DNA of 64,000 nt from Bradyrhizobium sp. CCBAU 51765 (GTDB taxonomy: Bacteria > Pseudomonadota > Alphaproteobacteria > Rhizobiales > Xanthobacteraceae). The notes under the pieces were generated by a model. It was given only the letters and a program-made list of their open reading frames with translations, made no database searches and was not told the origin of the DNA. The stretch covers positions 186,001 through 250,000 of the forward strand of contig NZ_CP030038.1 of assembly GCF_015291725.1 (NCBI RefSeq). The letters run 5' to 3'. Positions 9,376 through 18,404 of this stretch are shown one piece after another. Both the position numbers and the translations under genes were made by a program. The number at the start of each line of letters is the position of its first letter. Positions within the stretch are counted from its first letter, which is position 1.

Positions 9376-10146
9376 CTACTTGTCCGCGCGCTGCTGCTTC
9401 CGCGCCAGCAGCTGCCGCAGTGCCGTGACCTTTGCCGCCGCCTGATCGGGCGGCAGATCGGCTTTCACGATGGACTCGGCCTCGGCCTGCTTTCCTTCCA
9501 AGCCGAGCACGAGCGCGAGATTGGCGCGCACGCGGGGATTAGCGGGATTGCGCTCGTGCGCGCGACGCAAGGTTTCCTCGGCCCGCGGCAGATTGTTCTG
9601 GAGCATGTAGGACAGGCCGAGATTGGACAGCACCTGCGGCTCGTCGGGCACGATCTTCAAGGCGCTGGCGTAATATTGCTGCGCCTCCTCGTTGCGGCCG
9701 AGCTGATCGAGCGCCGCGCCCTGCGCCGACAGGATGCGCCAGTCCGGATCCTCAGGCGTATGCGCACGGCCGAGGACGTCGAAGGCCTGCTGGAAATTGC
9801 CGTTGTCGGCGAGCGCGCGGCCATAGCCGGCGAGCAGCGCCTTGTTGCTGGGATGGCCGAGCACGGCCTGCTCCAGCACCGCGACGGCCTGCGCGCGCTG
9901 ACCGGTCTCGCGCAGCGCCTTGCCGTAGGCGAGCGCAACGGAGGGATCGCCGGGCCTGGCGCGATAGCGCTCGCGAAGCGCGTCCATATCCGGCCTGGCG
10001 TCGGCCTTGCCGGCCGGCTCCGATCTGATGCCGAGCGCGCCGGTGACATCCTCGATGCCATTGGTTTGACAACCGCCGAGGCCGAGCGCCAGGAGCGCGG
10101 GAAGCAGGAATCTCGCCGGGGAGGCGAGGGACGAACGCTTGGACAT
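9376..10146 (-). CDS. TadD-like tetratricopeptide-repeat lipoprotein
   Basis: 256 residues from the ATG at 10146; a TTG at 10164 would add six residues. A signal peptide has lipobox LGGC at Cys26. At least four TPR units lie between about 70 and 235, including DPDWRILSAQGAALDQLGRN, EPQVLSNLGLSYMLQNNL and NPRVRANLALVLGLEGKQ. The end is a Lys/Arg/Gln-rich tail. TadD is a TPR lipoprotein needed for Flp pilus assembly, and the position next to cpaE supports that role, though it is transcribed towards cpaE rather than within the run. Confidence 0.82.
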   Translation of the reverse strand: MSKRSSLASPARFLLPALLALGLGGCQTNGIEDVTGALGIRSEPAGKADARPDMDALRERYRARPGDPSVALAYGKALRETGQRAQAVAVLEQAVLGHPSNKALLAGYGRALADNGNFQQAFDVLGRAHTPEDPDWRILSAQGAALDQLGRNEEAQQYYASALKIVPDEPQVLSNLGLSYMLQNNLPRAEETLRRAHERNPANPRVRANLALVLGLEGKQAEAESIVKADLPPDQAAAKVTALRQLLARKQQRADK

Positions 10147-10230
10147 ACTCTGATCACTCGGCAACTGATCAGAGATGCTGACCCATTAACGCTAAAGTCC
10201 CGTTAAGGGACGCGGGTCGCTCTATCCTTT

Positions 10231-10296
10231 GCGCATGATCTTTTCGGAAAGCCGCTGTGCGACTTTGCGCTATCGCGGCCCTTCGGGTCCGGATCA
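10231..10296. repeat. Intergenic repeat, GCATGATCTTTTCGGAAA family (degenerate)
   Basis: GCGCATGATCTTTTCGGAAA at one end and GGGTCCGGATCA at the other resemble the palindromic element at 17941-17993 in reversed order. It sits between the TPR lipoprotein gene and the PilZ gene. Confidence 0.5.
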
Positions 10297-10298
10297 CC

Positions 10299-10544
10299 CT
10301 AGTCGACGAATTCGGCGCCGAACTCGCAGCCGATGCGCCAGCGCAGGCGGCATTGGCGGGAATAATCAGGCGCGAAGATGATGGTGAATTGCGGCGGCAC
10401 CTCCAGGAATTCCGCCACCACTTTCACGCCGCCATCCGAAATATCCGTGATCGTGCAGTCCCGCGGCAGCGAGCCCGCGCCAAAATGAATCTTGGCGAGC
10501 CGGCTGCACACCCGACGTTCGCTTCTCCGGCGATTTGCAAGCAT
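10299..10544 (-). CDS. PilZ domain protein
   Basis: 81 residues, a single PilZ domain. The c-di-GMP-binding signature is visible as RRRSERR (residues 5-11) and DISDGG (34-39, the D/NxSxxG motif). The C-terminal strand CRLRWRIGCEFGAEF is typical of the fold. It probably binds c-di-GMP. Its place beside the Tad locus suggests, without proving, a link to surface attachment. A longer + strand frame over the same bases is a shadow. Confidence 0.85.
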   Translation of the reverse strand: MLANRRRSERRVCSRLAKIHFGAGSLPRDCTITDISDGGVKVVAEFLEVPPQFTIIFAPDYSRQCRLRWRIGCEFGAEFVD

Positions 10545-10771
10545 TTGAACTGTTCACCCATTAGACCACGGCCCATCCCGCAGGCCCAAGAGTAACGGAC
10601 ATTCGTTGGGATGTGCTGAGGACAGAAGGCGGCATTCGAGACGTAATCTCCGCGTCACGTTTACGACTGGTTAGGGCCTGCGCAAGCGGCCGGGACGTTC
10701 CTGTATTGTTCTTGCGGGGACGGCCGCCCTCTGCTACCCTCGATTGAGTAAAGGGGCAGGCTGGTTTGAGC

Positions 10772-12310
10772 ATGGTTCAGCGGGTTTCTACCGTCGCCTT
10801 TGAGGGGATCGAGGCCCGCGCGGTCGACGTGCAGGTGCAGGTCGCGCCCGGCCTGCCGGCGTTCGCCATCGTCGGTCTGCCGGACAAGGCGGTGTCGGAG
10901 GCGCGCGAGCGGGTGCGCTCGGCGCTGATCGCCTCGGGGCTGGCGCTGCCGGCGCGGCGGATCATCGTCAATCTGGCACCGGCGGACCTGCCGAAGGAAG
11001 GCAGCCATTACGACCTGCCGATCGCGCTCGGGCTGATGGCGGCGATCGGCGCGATCCCGCCCGACGCGCTGACCGGCTTCACCGTTCTCGGCGAGCTCGG
11101 CCTCGACGGCTCCATTGCACCGGTGGCCGGTGTCTTGCCAGCCGCGATCGGCGCCAATGCGCGCGAGGAAGGTCTGATCTGCCCGGCAGCCTGCGGCTCG
11201 GAGGCGGCCTGGGCGAGCCCGGACATCCAGATCGTCGCGGCAAGCTCATTGATCCAGATCGCCAACCATTTCAAGGGCACGCAGGTGCTGTCGCGGCCCT
11301 CGCCGAAGGTGCACGAGGCGCCCGCCTCCACGCTCGACCTGCGCGACATCAAGGGCCAGGAAAGCGCCAAGCGCGCGCTGGAGATCGCGGCCGCCGGCGG
11401 GCATCATTTGCTCATGATCGGCGCGCCCGGCGCCGGCAAATCGATGCTGGCGGCCCGCCTGCCCTCGATCCTGCCGCCGCTGTCGCCGGGCGAGCTGCTC
11501 GAGGTCTCGATGATCGCGTCCGTCGCCGGCGAGATCGAAGGCGGCGCGCTGACGGCGCGGCGCCCGTTCCGCGCGCCGCATCATTCCGCCAGCATGGCCG
11601 CGCTTACCGGCGGCGGCATGCGCGCCAAGCCCGGCGAGATCTCGCTGGCGCATCAGGGCGTGCTGTTCCTCGACGAGCTGCCGGAGTTCGATCCGCGCGT
11701 GCTGGATTCGCTGCGCCAGCCGCTGGAGAACGGCGAAGTCGCAGTGTCGCGCGCCAATCACCGCGTCACCTACCCTGCCCGCTTCATGCTGGTCGCGGCG
11801 ATGAATCCCTGCCGCTGCGGCAATGCGTTCGAGCCCGGCTATGCCTGCAAGCGCGGCCGCATCGACCGCTGCACCGGCGACTACCAGGCGCGCATCTCGG
11901 GCCCGCTGATGGACCGCATCGACCTGCGCATCGAGGTACCGGCCGTGACCGCGGCGGACCTGATCCTGCCGCCGCCGGCGGAAGGCTCCGCCGAGGTTGC
12001 CACCCGCGTAGCGGCCGCCCGCGACATCCAGCTCGCGCGCTATGCGGATGCCGGCCTGCCAAATGTCCGCACCAATGCCGAGGCGCCCGCCTCGGTGCTG
12101 GAGGAGATCGCAAAGCCGGATGCGCAAGGCGCCAAGCTGCTGCGCGATGCCGCCGAGACCATGCGGCTGTCGGCGCGCGGCTATCACCGCGTGCTGCGGG
12201 TGGCGCGCACGCTGGCCGACCTCGACAACGCCGACAAGATCGGCCGGCTGCACCTCGCCGAAGCGCTGTCCTACCGCGCACTCGCGGAGGATGTGCGCCA
12301 GATGGCGTGA
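10772..12310 (+). CDS. comM: YifB/ComM family Mg-chelatase-like AAA ATPase
   Basis: 512 residues. A Lon-protease-like N-terminal domain (about 1-170) is followed by an AAA module with Walker A GAPGAGKS at 217-224 and Walker B GVLFLDELPEF. A Cys-rich patch (NPCRCGN, then further Cys) and a C-terminal Mg-chelatase domain (LSARGYHRVLRVARTLADL) complete it. ComM is a branch-migration helicase that helps integrate DNA during natural transformation; many bacteria without known competence also carry it. A TTG at 10766 (MSMVQRV) is better spaced from AAGGGGCAGG, so the exact start is unsure by two codons. Confidence 0.93.
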   Translation: MVQRVSTVAFEGIEARAVDVQVQVAPGLPAFAIVGLPDKAVSEARERVRSALIASGLALPARRIIVNLAPADLPKEGSHYDLPIALGLMAAIGAIPPDALTGFTVLGELGLDGSIAPVAGVLPAAIGANAREEGLICPAACGSEAAWASPDIQIVAASSLIQIANHFKGTQVLSRPSPKVHEAPASTLDLRDIKGQESAKRALEIAAAGGHHLLMIGAPGAGKSMLAARLPSILPPLSPGELLEVSMIASVAGEIEGGALTARRPFRAPHHSASMAALTGGGMRAKPGEISLAHQGVLFLDELPEFDPRVLDSLRQPLENGEVAVSRANHRVTYPARFMLVAAMNPCRCGNAFEPGYACKRGRIDRCTGDYQARISGPLMDRIDLRIEVPAVTAADLILPPPAEGSAEVATRVAAARDIQLARYADAGLPNVRTNAEAPASVLEEIAKPDAQGAKLLRDAAETMRLSARGYHRVLRVARTLADLDNADKIGRLHLAEALSYRALAEDVRQMA

Positions 12311-12420
12311 TCGCCTTGCGCATCAACCCGGCGGTAACGATTTTCCTTTACGCTCTGCAAACCATAAGGCCCGCGCGTTTCGCATCGTGAGTTCCTGAAG
12401 GGCCCGGCGAGTAGAGTGTC

Positions 12421-12888
12421 ATGTTGCGTCTCAAGATCCTGGCCTCGGTTGTTCCCCTGCTGGCGGCTGCGGTGTTCGCCCGTGCCGAGATCGGATCGGT
12501 CTCGCATCCCTGCATCGCGCTCAGCGACACCACGGTCGAGCTTACGTCCCTGTTCTGGACCGCCAACGTGCATGTCGCCTTCACCGACGATCCCGCGCAG
12601 GCCACGGTGCGGGTCCAGATCACCGATGACGCGGACGCCGCGGACTTCACCGTGGTGGACGACGGTCTCGGCTCCGAGCCGGACTCCTGCAAACTCACCC
12701 CCTCGACACGGCTGATCTCGATTGCCGCACAGCCCGTCGACGGCGGGCCGGTGGTCTATCTCTCCAGCGAAGGACCGGCGGATTACCGCATCTATGTGCG
12801 CTCGAAGACGTTCTCGCAGCGCGAGGCGGCGGCGCTGATCGTCGGCGCCCGCGGCGGCCACCGCCAGCTCCAGGCCGCCTCGCTCTGA
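12421..12888 (+). CDS. Hypothetical exported protein
   Basis: 155 residues, not recognised. A signal peptide is clear (ILASVVPLLAAAVFARA, cleavage near residue 22). The mature part begins EIGSVSHPC and has only two Cys, at about 30 and 91, which could form a disulphide. It contains a run of short beta-like segments and an acidic patch ITDDADAADFTVVDDG. The C-terminus (SQREAAALIVGARGG) looks helical. It lies 126 bases upstream of the histidine kinase on the same strand and might share its transcript. No function can be assigned. Confidence 0.75.
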   Translation: MLRLKILASVVPLLAAAVFARAEIGSVSHPCIALSDTTVELTSLFWTANVHVAFTDDPAQATVRVQITDDADAADFTVVDDGLGSEPDSCKLTPSTRLISIAAQPVDGGPVVYLSSEGPADYRIYVRSKTFSQREAAALIVGARGGHRQLQAASL

Positions 12889-13014
12889 GCCGTTAACATC
12901 CCGTCAACCCTGTCGAAAGGCGGGGCCCAGGCTGCAAACTGTTCGCAAGGTCGGCGCGACATCGTGGCAGCTGGCGAACACAGGTTTCGAGCAAGAGAGT
13001 CGGGTCAGGTGGCG

Positions 13015-15276
13015 ATGGGTCGGACGTTCCGGATCAAGGTGCGCATGCGCCGCTTCAGGCGGCAGCACCCCCGCATTGCCTTCGCGATCCGCTCCTTCAT
13101 GATCTTCTCGGCGACCTTCGGCGGCGCCTATGGTTTCGTGTCCGGCAGCCGCTCGGAGAATTCCGCCTACGATCCCCACGCCTTTGCGATCGGCGCGAGC
13201 TTCCTGTTCGCGCTCGCTTGCCTCGGCCTTGCGACGCTGAGCATGCGTCTGCGCTTCGTGGGCAAGCGGCTGCGCATGCTCGCCGCCCACAATGAGGCCT
13301 TGATTGACCGCAACTGGGAGCTGAAGGAAGCGGAAGAACGCGCCCGCAGCCTGTTCGAACAGCAGGGCGACCTCATCGTGCTGCGCGACACGGAGGGCCG
13401 CATCACCTTTGCCAACGAGGCCTATTGCGCGCTCGCAGGGCAGGCGCGCGGCGCACTTGTCGGCACGCGCTTCGATTTCGACGTGCTGGAGCAGGGCGAC
13501 AACGCCCGCGAGAGCAACGGCACGCGCATCCACGACCAGAAGATCGCAACTCCGCTCGGCGCGCGCTGGATCGCCTGGCGCGAGGGCTATGTCCGGCTCG
13601 ACGCCGGACAGCCCGCCGAGCTGCAGAGCGTGGGACGCGACGTCACCGACCGCACCGAGACCGAACGCGCGCTGTCCGACGCCCGCGACCAGGCCGATGC
13701 CGCCAACCGCGCCAAGTCGCGCTTCCTCGCGATGGCCTCGCACGAGATCCGCACGCCGCTCAACGGCATCATCGGCATGGGCGGCCTGTTGCTCGACACC
13801 AATCTGACGCCGGAGCAGGCGACCTATGCCAGGGCGGTGAAGACCTCGGGCGAAGCCTTGATGGCGCTGATCGAGGAATTGCTGGACTATTCCAAGATCG
13901 AGGCCGGCAAGCTCGACCTCGATCAACGTCCCTTCGCGCTCTCGACCCTGGTCGAGGAGATCACCGAGCTGCTCGCGCCGCGCGCGCAGGCGAAGACGCT
14001 CGAGATTGCCGCCTATGTCGACGAGCGCCTGCCGCTCGAGGTGATCGGCGACGCAGCGCGGCTGCGCCAGGTACTGCTCAACCTCGCCGGCAACGCCATC
14101 AAGTTCACCGCGGGCGGCGGCGTTGCGCTGATCGTCGAGCCCGGCATCTGGCCGAACGAGATCAGCTTCCTGGTCCGCGATACCGGCATCGGCATCGCAG
14201 CCGAAGCCCAGCAGCGCATCTTCCGCGAATTCGAGCAGGCCGACCAGCGCGTTGCCCGCACCTATGGCGGCACCGGGCTCGGCCTTGCCATCAGCGAACG
14301 CATCGTCAAGCGCATGGGCGGCCGGATCACGCTCACGAGCGAGCCGGACAGGGGCTCGACCTTCGAGGTCGCGGTGCCGCTTCCGCCGTCGCAAGCCGGC
14401 GCCGGGCAGATTGCATTTCCGAGCCCGGATCTCACCGGCAAGTCGATGCTCCTCGTCGCCGACGGCATCGAGGCTTCGTTGATCGCGCGGCGCCTTGCGC
14501 GCTGGGGCGGCCAGACCTGCCTGGTTGCGGATGCGGCGGTCGCCGAAGCGCTGCTGCCGGAACGCTCATGGCACGCGGTGCTGATCGATCGTGCGATCGG
14601 TCCTGCCATTGCCGACCACCTGGGTGAAGCGGCCCGCGCGCATGCCTTGCAGCGCCTCGTGCTGCTGACGTCGAGCTCGCGCCACGAGAAGCTGTCGCCG
14701 GCCTTCACCGGCTTTCTGATGAAGCCGCTGCGGGCGGCCTCGCTCGCAGCTCGCCTCGCCCTGACGCCGGAGGTCGCCTCGCCCGATCTCGCGCCGGAGC
14801 CGCCGGCCGCATCCACCGGTCCAGCGCCGGCGAAGAGCCGGTCGATCCTCGTCGCCGAGGACAACGAGATCAACGCATTGTTGATGCGCTCGCTGCTGAC
14901 CAAGCTCGGTCACCGCGTCGTCATCGCCGTCCATGGCGAGGCCGCGCTGGAATCCTGGCTCGCCGCCTCATCCGCCGGCACGCCCTACGATCTCGTGCTG
15001 ATGGACATCCAGATGCCGCAGCTCGACGGCATCGAGGCAACAAAACGCATCCGCGCGCATGAGGCCGCCACGGGCGGTCAGCACACGCCGGTCCTGGCGC
15101 TCACCGCCAACACGCTGGCGGAGGATCGCCATGCCTGCTTCGAGGCGGGCATGAACGGATTTCTGATCAAGCCGCTCGACCGGGAGAAGCTGGACGAGGC
15201 GCTGGCCGGGCTGGCCGCATCGCGGCATCTGGCAGTCCCGGATCACGGGAACCCGATCCCCGCCGGCAATCGCTAA
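13015..15276 (+). CDS. Hybrid sensor histidine kinase (PAS, HisKA, HATPase, two receiver domains)
   Basis: About 753 residues from the ATG at 13015; a GTG at 12964 would add 17. Order: two membrane segments (about 24-43 and 58-77), PAS domain (112-214), coiled linker, HisKA with SHEIRTPLNG (His about 243), and HATPase with NLAGNAIKF, DTGIGIA and GGTGLGLAIS. Then comes a weak receiver (VLIDR as possible acceptor, FLMKPL lysine) lacking the usual acidic pair, and a canonical receiver with VAEDNEIN, VLMDIQMP and FLIKPL. There is no HPt domain and no adjacent response regulator gene, so the output partner is unknown. Confidence 0.92.
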   Translation: MGRTFRIKVRMRRFRRQHPRIAFAIRSFMIFSATFGGAYGFVSGSRSENSAYDPHAFAIGASFLFALACLGLATLSMRLRFVGKRLRMLAAHNEALIDRNWELKEAEERARSLFEQQGDLIVLRDTEGRITFANEAYCALAGQARGALVGTRFDFDVLEQGDNARESNGTRIHDQKIATPLGARWIAWREGYVRLDAGQPAELQSVGRDVTDRTETERALSDARDQADAANRAKSRFLAMASHEIRTPLNGIIGMGGLLLDTNLTPEQATYARAVKTSGEALMALIEELLDYSKIEAGKLDLDQRPFALSTLVEEITELLAPRAQAKTLEIAAYVDERLPLEVIGDAARLRQVLLNLAGNAIKFTAGGGVALIVEPGIWPNEISFLVRDTGIGIAAEAQQRIFREFEQADQRVARTYGGTGLGLAISERIVKRMGGRITLTSEPDRGSTFEVAVPLPPSQAGAGQIAFPSPDLTGKSMLLVADGIEASLIARRLARWGGQTCLVADAAVAEALLPERSWHAVLIDRAIGPAIADHLGEAARAHALQRLVLLTSSSRHEKLSPAFTGFLMKPLRAASLAARLALTPEVASPDLAPEPPAASTGPAPAKSRSILVAEDNEINALLMRSLLTKLGHRVVIAVHGEAALESWLAASSAGTPYDLVLMDIQMPQLDGIEATKRIRAHEAATGGQHTPVLALTANTLAEDRHACFEAGMNGFLIKPLDREKLDEALAGLAASRHLAVPDHGNPIPAGNR

Positions 15277-15401
15277 TTGAAGTCGAGCGCGTTGCGCGTC
15301 GGGAAGGCGAAGCCTTCGCCTACAAGACCAACGGCTCCGGCCCCGCCACCTTCGCAGGGCGCATCAAGCTTGCGGACTGGAACACGAAAGCAGGCAGGTG
15401 A
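15276..15401 (+). pseudogene. Possible 3' gene remnant
   Basis: Directly after the kinase stop, a 41-codon open stretch reads in part GEAFAYKTNGSGPATFAGRI and ends KLADWNTKAGR-stop. It has no start codon in a sensible place and reads like the tail of a globular protein rather than random sequence. I could not name the family. It may equally be chance in a 215-base spacer. Confidence 0.25.
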
Positions 15402-15491
15402 GGGGCTTGGCATCCGGCCGTGACTTTCCGCTCCGCCACGTTGTTGTGATACGGACATCCTATGACGAGCGACTGAAAGGCTGGCGACTAC

Positions 15492-16550
15492 GTGAGAACA
15501 TCAGAAGACCGCTCATTCCTCTTCTTGCTTGCCGCGATCTCCGTTGCGTTCGGGTGGGTGCTTTGGCCATTCTCCGGCGCATTGTTGTGGGCCGTCCTGC
15601 TGGCCATCATCTTCGCACCCCTCTATCGGCGCGCCCTGAAAACCCTCCCGGGCAAGCACAACCTTGCCGCATTGTTCACTGTCGTCGTCGTGATCGTCAT
15701 GGTCCTGATCCCGGTGGCGGTCGTCATCGCTTCGCTCGTCGACCAGGGCGGGGAGCTGTATCAGCGCGTTCAGAGCGGAGAGATCAGTTTCGCTCATCCC
15801 CTGGAGCAATTGAGATCCGCACTGCCTGGCTGGGCTGCTTCGCTGTCAGATCGCCTGGCCCGCATGGATCTTTCGGCCCTGAAGGAACGCCTGTCGGGCC
15901 TGGTCGTCCCAGCCGGCCAACAGCTGGCCGGGCATGCGATCAACATCGGCCAGCTGACGCTGGAGTTCGTCGCAAGCCTGCTCGTGATGCTGTACCTGCT
16001 GTTCTTCCTGCTGCGCGACGGCGAAGACCTGAGCACACGCATTCGCGACGCACTCCCGCTGCGCCCGAGCCAGACCGCCGAAATCCTCGATGCGTTCACC
16101 CTCGCGGTTCGCGGAACGATCAAGGGGATCGTTCTCGTCGCCCTGATACAGGGGGCGCTTGGTGGGCTCATCTTCTGGCTGCTCGGCTTGACTGCGCCGC
16201 TGCTGGCGGGCGCGCTCATGGCGCTGGTTTCGCTGCTGCCCGTGCTCGGCTCCGCCCTGATTTGGGTTCCGGCCGCACTTTATCTGCTTGTGTCGGGCGC
16301 AGTCACGAAGGGCCTCATTCTGCTCGCGTTCGGTACCTTCGTCATTGGCCTCGCGGACAATTTTCTCCGCCCGATCCTGGTCGGCCAGTCGATCCAGATG
16401 CCGAGCTATGTCGTGCTGCTTGCCACCCTGGGCGGCCTTGCGACCTTCGGAGCGAACGGCTTCGTCATCGGCCCGCTCGTCGCCGCAATGTTTCTGACGA
16501 CGTGGCACATCTTCGTCGCCTCGAAGGCGCAACAGGGGGTCCGCAAATGA
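15492..16550 (+). CDS. AI-2E transporter family (PerM-like) permease
   Basis: 352 residues, GTG start. The family architecture is clear. An N-terminal pair of membrane helices (FLFLLAAISVAFGWVLWPFS, then ALLWAVLLAIIFAPLY) is followed by a third helix. A soluble middle part (about 85-150) precedes five or more C-terminal helices, with the conserved DNFLRPILVG motif and the VLLATLGGLATFGANGFVIGP signature. Members export or exchange diverse substrates, and the AI-2 name should not be taken as a substrate assignment here. Confidence 0.9.
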   Translation: MRTSEDRSFLFLLAAISVAFGWVLWPFSGALLWAVLLAIIFAPLYRRALKTLPGKHNLAALFTVVVVIVMVLIPVAVVIASLVDQGGELYQRVQSGEISFAHPLEQLRSALPGWAASLSDRLARMDLSALKERLSGLVVPAGQQLAGHAINIGQLTLEFVASLLVMLYLLFFLLRDGEDLSTRIRDALPLRPSQTAEILDAFTLAVRGTIKGIVLVALIQGALGGLIFWLLGLTAPLLAGALMALVSLLPVLGSALIWVPAALYLLVSGAVTKGLILLAFGTFVIGLADNFLRPILVGQSIQMPSYVVLLATLGGLATFGANGFVIGPLVAAMFLTTWHIFVASKAQQGVRK

Positions 16551-16614
16551 TGGTCATTCCGAGCCCCGAGCGGGCGACGGGCACCGGCCGGACTTATCCG
16601 GCCGACCCGGAATG
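16551..16614. terminator. Possible bidirectional terminator
   Basis: Between convergent genes lies an inverted repeat GGCCGGACTTATCCGGCC at about 16583-16600, embedded in a wider imperfect palindrome (GTCATTCCGAG with CCCGGAATGTC). There is no long T-run, so this is a structural guess from position. Confidence 0.35.
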
Positions 16615-16854
16615 TCATGCGGCATAAGCAATAAACCGCGGCGCAGACAGCTTTTCAGGCGGCGCCTGGCTTCCCCGGAAGATGGTTTCTACCTTGGCCG
16701 CGCGCTTGCAATGCGGGCACACGAAGAGATGCGCGATGATCGGGGTCGGCTCGTCCGCGAGCAGTTCGGAGCGGAACCACTTCATCTCGACCTGGCAGTC
16801 GGGACAGATCGGCGCTTCGAGCTGCTCCGCAGCGCTTCTGAGACGATCGACCAT
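16615..16854 (-). CDS. Small zinc-ribbon protein
   Basis: 79 residues. Two Cys pairs, CPDC (about 17-20) and CPHC (about 46-49), spaced as in a zinc ribbon. The rest is mostly charged and has no membrane segment. The family is not recognised. It is convergent with the permease gene. A tail of SAPRFIAYAA follows the ribbon. A nucleic-acid or protein-binding role is possible but unsupported. Confidence 0.7.
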   Translation of the reverse strand: MVDRLRSAAEQLEAPICPDCQVEMKWFRSELLADEPTPIIAHLFVCPHCKRAAKVETIFRGSQAPPEKLSAPRFIAYAA

Positions 16855-16959
16855 GGTGCCTTTCCCGCCGTTTCCAAAGGAATAGCGGAATACCGATTGT
16901 TGGTCTGCAACAAAAGATACCTATCGCGCAAACCAGCCAGCGCCGTGTTCAGGTCGCCG

Positions 16960-17916
16960 TCATAGCCGCCTGAGCGCCACGCTCTCTACCGTGTGGTCGG
17001 CGCCCTTCTTCAGGATCAGCGTCGCCCGGGGACGGGTCGGCAGGATGTTGTCCTCGAGATTGGCGAGGTTGGTGCGTTCCCAGATCGCGATCGCGGTGGC
17101 CGTGGCTTCCTCGTCCGACAGCAGCGCGTAGCGGTTGAAGTAGGATTTTGGATTGGTGAATGCGGTGTCGCGCAGCGCCAGGAAGCGCTTGATGTACCAT
17201 TGCCGCAGTGCCGTCTCGTCGGCGTCGATGTAGACCGAGAAATCGAAGAAGTCGGAGACGACAGGCACCGCCTTGCCGTCACGCGGCAGCTTGCCGGTTT
17301 GCAGCACGTTGACGCCCTCGACGATCAGGATGTCGGGCTGGTCGATCTCGGCCCACTGGTTCGGCACGATGTCGTAGGTCAGATGCGAATAGACCGGCGC
17401 GCGCACGTGGCGGCGGCCGGCCTTGATGTCGGAGAGGAAGCTGAGCAGCAGGGGCAGATCGTAGCTCTCCGGAAAACCCTTCTTCTGCATCATGCCGTGC
17501 CGCTCGAGCACCGCGTTGGGATAGAGGAATCCGTCGGTGGTGATCAGCTCGACCTTCGGCCGCGGCGACCAGCGCGCCAGCAGCGCCTGAAGAACGCGCG
17601 CCGTGGTGGATTTCCCGACCGCAACCGAGCCTGCGACGCCGATGATGTAGGGGACCTTGCGGTCCCTGATGTTGAGGAACTGGCGCTCTGCGTAATACAG
17701 GCGTTGCATGGCATCGACATAGATCGACAACAGCCGCGACAGCGGAAGATAAATGTCCTCGACTTCCTGGAGATCGAGGCGGTCGTGCAGCGAGCGCAGC
17801 CGGTCGAATTCACCCGGCTCCAGCGTCATCGGCGTATCGTCGCGGAGGCGCGCCCACTGCTCGCGCGTATAGACGCGGTACGGATTATACTGCTGCTCGG
17901 GTGCGCGGATATCCAT
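16960..17916 (-). CDS. coaA: Type I pantothenate kinase
   Basis: 318 residues, the normal length of bacterial CoaA. It phosphorylates pantothenate, the first step of coenzyme A synthesis. The P-loop [15 protein letters not shown] lies near residues 93-107. [22 protein letters not shown] and [12 protein letters not shown] are family blocks. It is the last gene of the histidine run, separated from hisE by 84 bases containing a palindromic repeat, an arrangement common in Hyphomicrobiales. Confidence 0.96.
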   Translation of the reverse strand: MDIRAPEQQYNPYRVYTREQWARLRDDTPMTLEPGEFDRLRSLHDRLDLQEVEDIYLPLSRLLSIYVDAMQRLYYAERQFLNIRDRKVPYIIGVAGSVAVGKSTTARVLQALLARWSPRPKVELITTDGFLYPNAVLERHGMMQKKGFPESYDLPLLLSFLSDIKAGRRHVRAPVYSHLTYDIVPNQWAEIDQPDILIVEGVNVLQTGKLPRDGKAVPVVSDFFDFSVYIDADETALRQWYIKRFLALRDTAFTNPKSYFNRYALLSDEEATATAIAIWERTNLANLEDNILPTRPRATLILKKGADHTVESVALRRL

Positions 17917-17940
17917 AACGCCGCCTTTCCGTTACGACCA

Positions 17941-17993
17941 GAGCCTGATCCGGAAAAGTATGAAGCGGTTTTCCGAAGAGACCATGCTCAAAC
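17941..17993. repeat. Intergenic palindrome, GATCCGGAAAAG..CTTTTCGGATC type
   Basis: GCCTGATCCGGAAAAGTATG and AAGCGGTTTTCCGAAGAGAC form an imperfect inverted repeat, followed by CATGCTCAAAC. The same element in degraded form is at 10231-10296. It fills the hisE-coaA gap and could form a hairpin in the operon transcript. Confidence 0.7.
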
Positions 17994-18000
17994 AAACCCT

Positions 18001-18327
18001 CTAGCTGCCGCTCTTGCGCGACGCCTTCTCTTCCAGCCCTGACATGTTCGTCCGCTTGTCCAGCGCGGCTTCGACCTCTTCCAGCTTTACGCCGCGGACC
18101 TTGAGCAGCACAAGGAAATGATAGAGCAGGTCGGCGCTTTCAGCGATCAGATGCGCGCGATCGTTTTCGACTGCAGCGATTACGGTTTCGACTGCTTCCT
18201 CGCCGAACTTCTTGGCGCAATGCTCGGCGCCCTTGTCGAGGAGCTTGCGGGTATAGGAGGCTTCACCACCGGAGGCCGCGCGGGCGTCGATGGTCTCGGC
18301 CAGATCGTGGATCGTGAAACGCGGCAT
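18001..18327 (-). CDS. hisE: Phosphoribosyl-ATP diphosphatase
   Basis: 108 residues from MPRFTIHDL; longer in-frame extensions are not needed. It shows [14 protein letters not shown] and [13 protein letters not shown], the EExxE and ExxD metal-binding motifs of the MazG-like all-alpha fold. It removes pyrophosphate from phosphoribosyl-ATP, the second step of histidine synthesis. It lies 77 bases after hisF in the same run. Confidence 0.95.
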   Translation of the reverse strand: MPRFTIHDLAETIDARAASGGEASYTRKLLDKGAEHCAKKFGEEAVETVIAAVENDRAHLIAESADLLYHFLVLLKVRGVKLEEVEAALDKRTNMSGLEEKASRKSGS

Positions 18328-18404
18328 CGGACTCACTCGCAAACACACAGGACCACGGCGGCCATCTCCGCCCGCCAATCTAGCATCGTTATGAACCGGA
18401 GTCG

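Noticed and set aside
15492..16550. Quorum-sensing AI-2 exporter
   Set aside because: The family name reflects one member; nothing in the sequence or neighbours supports AI-2 as substrate.
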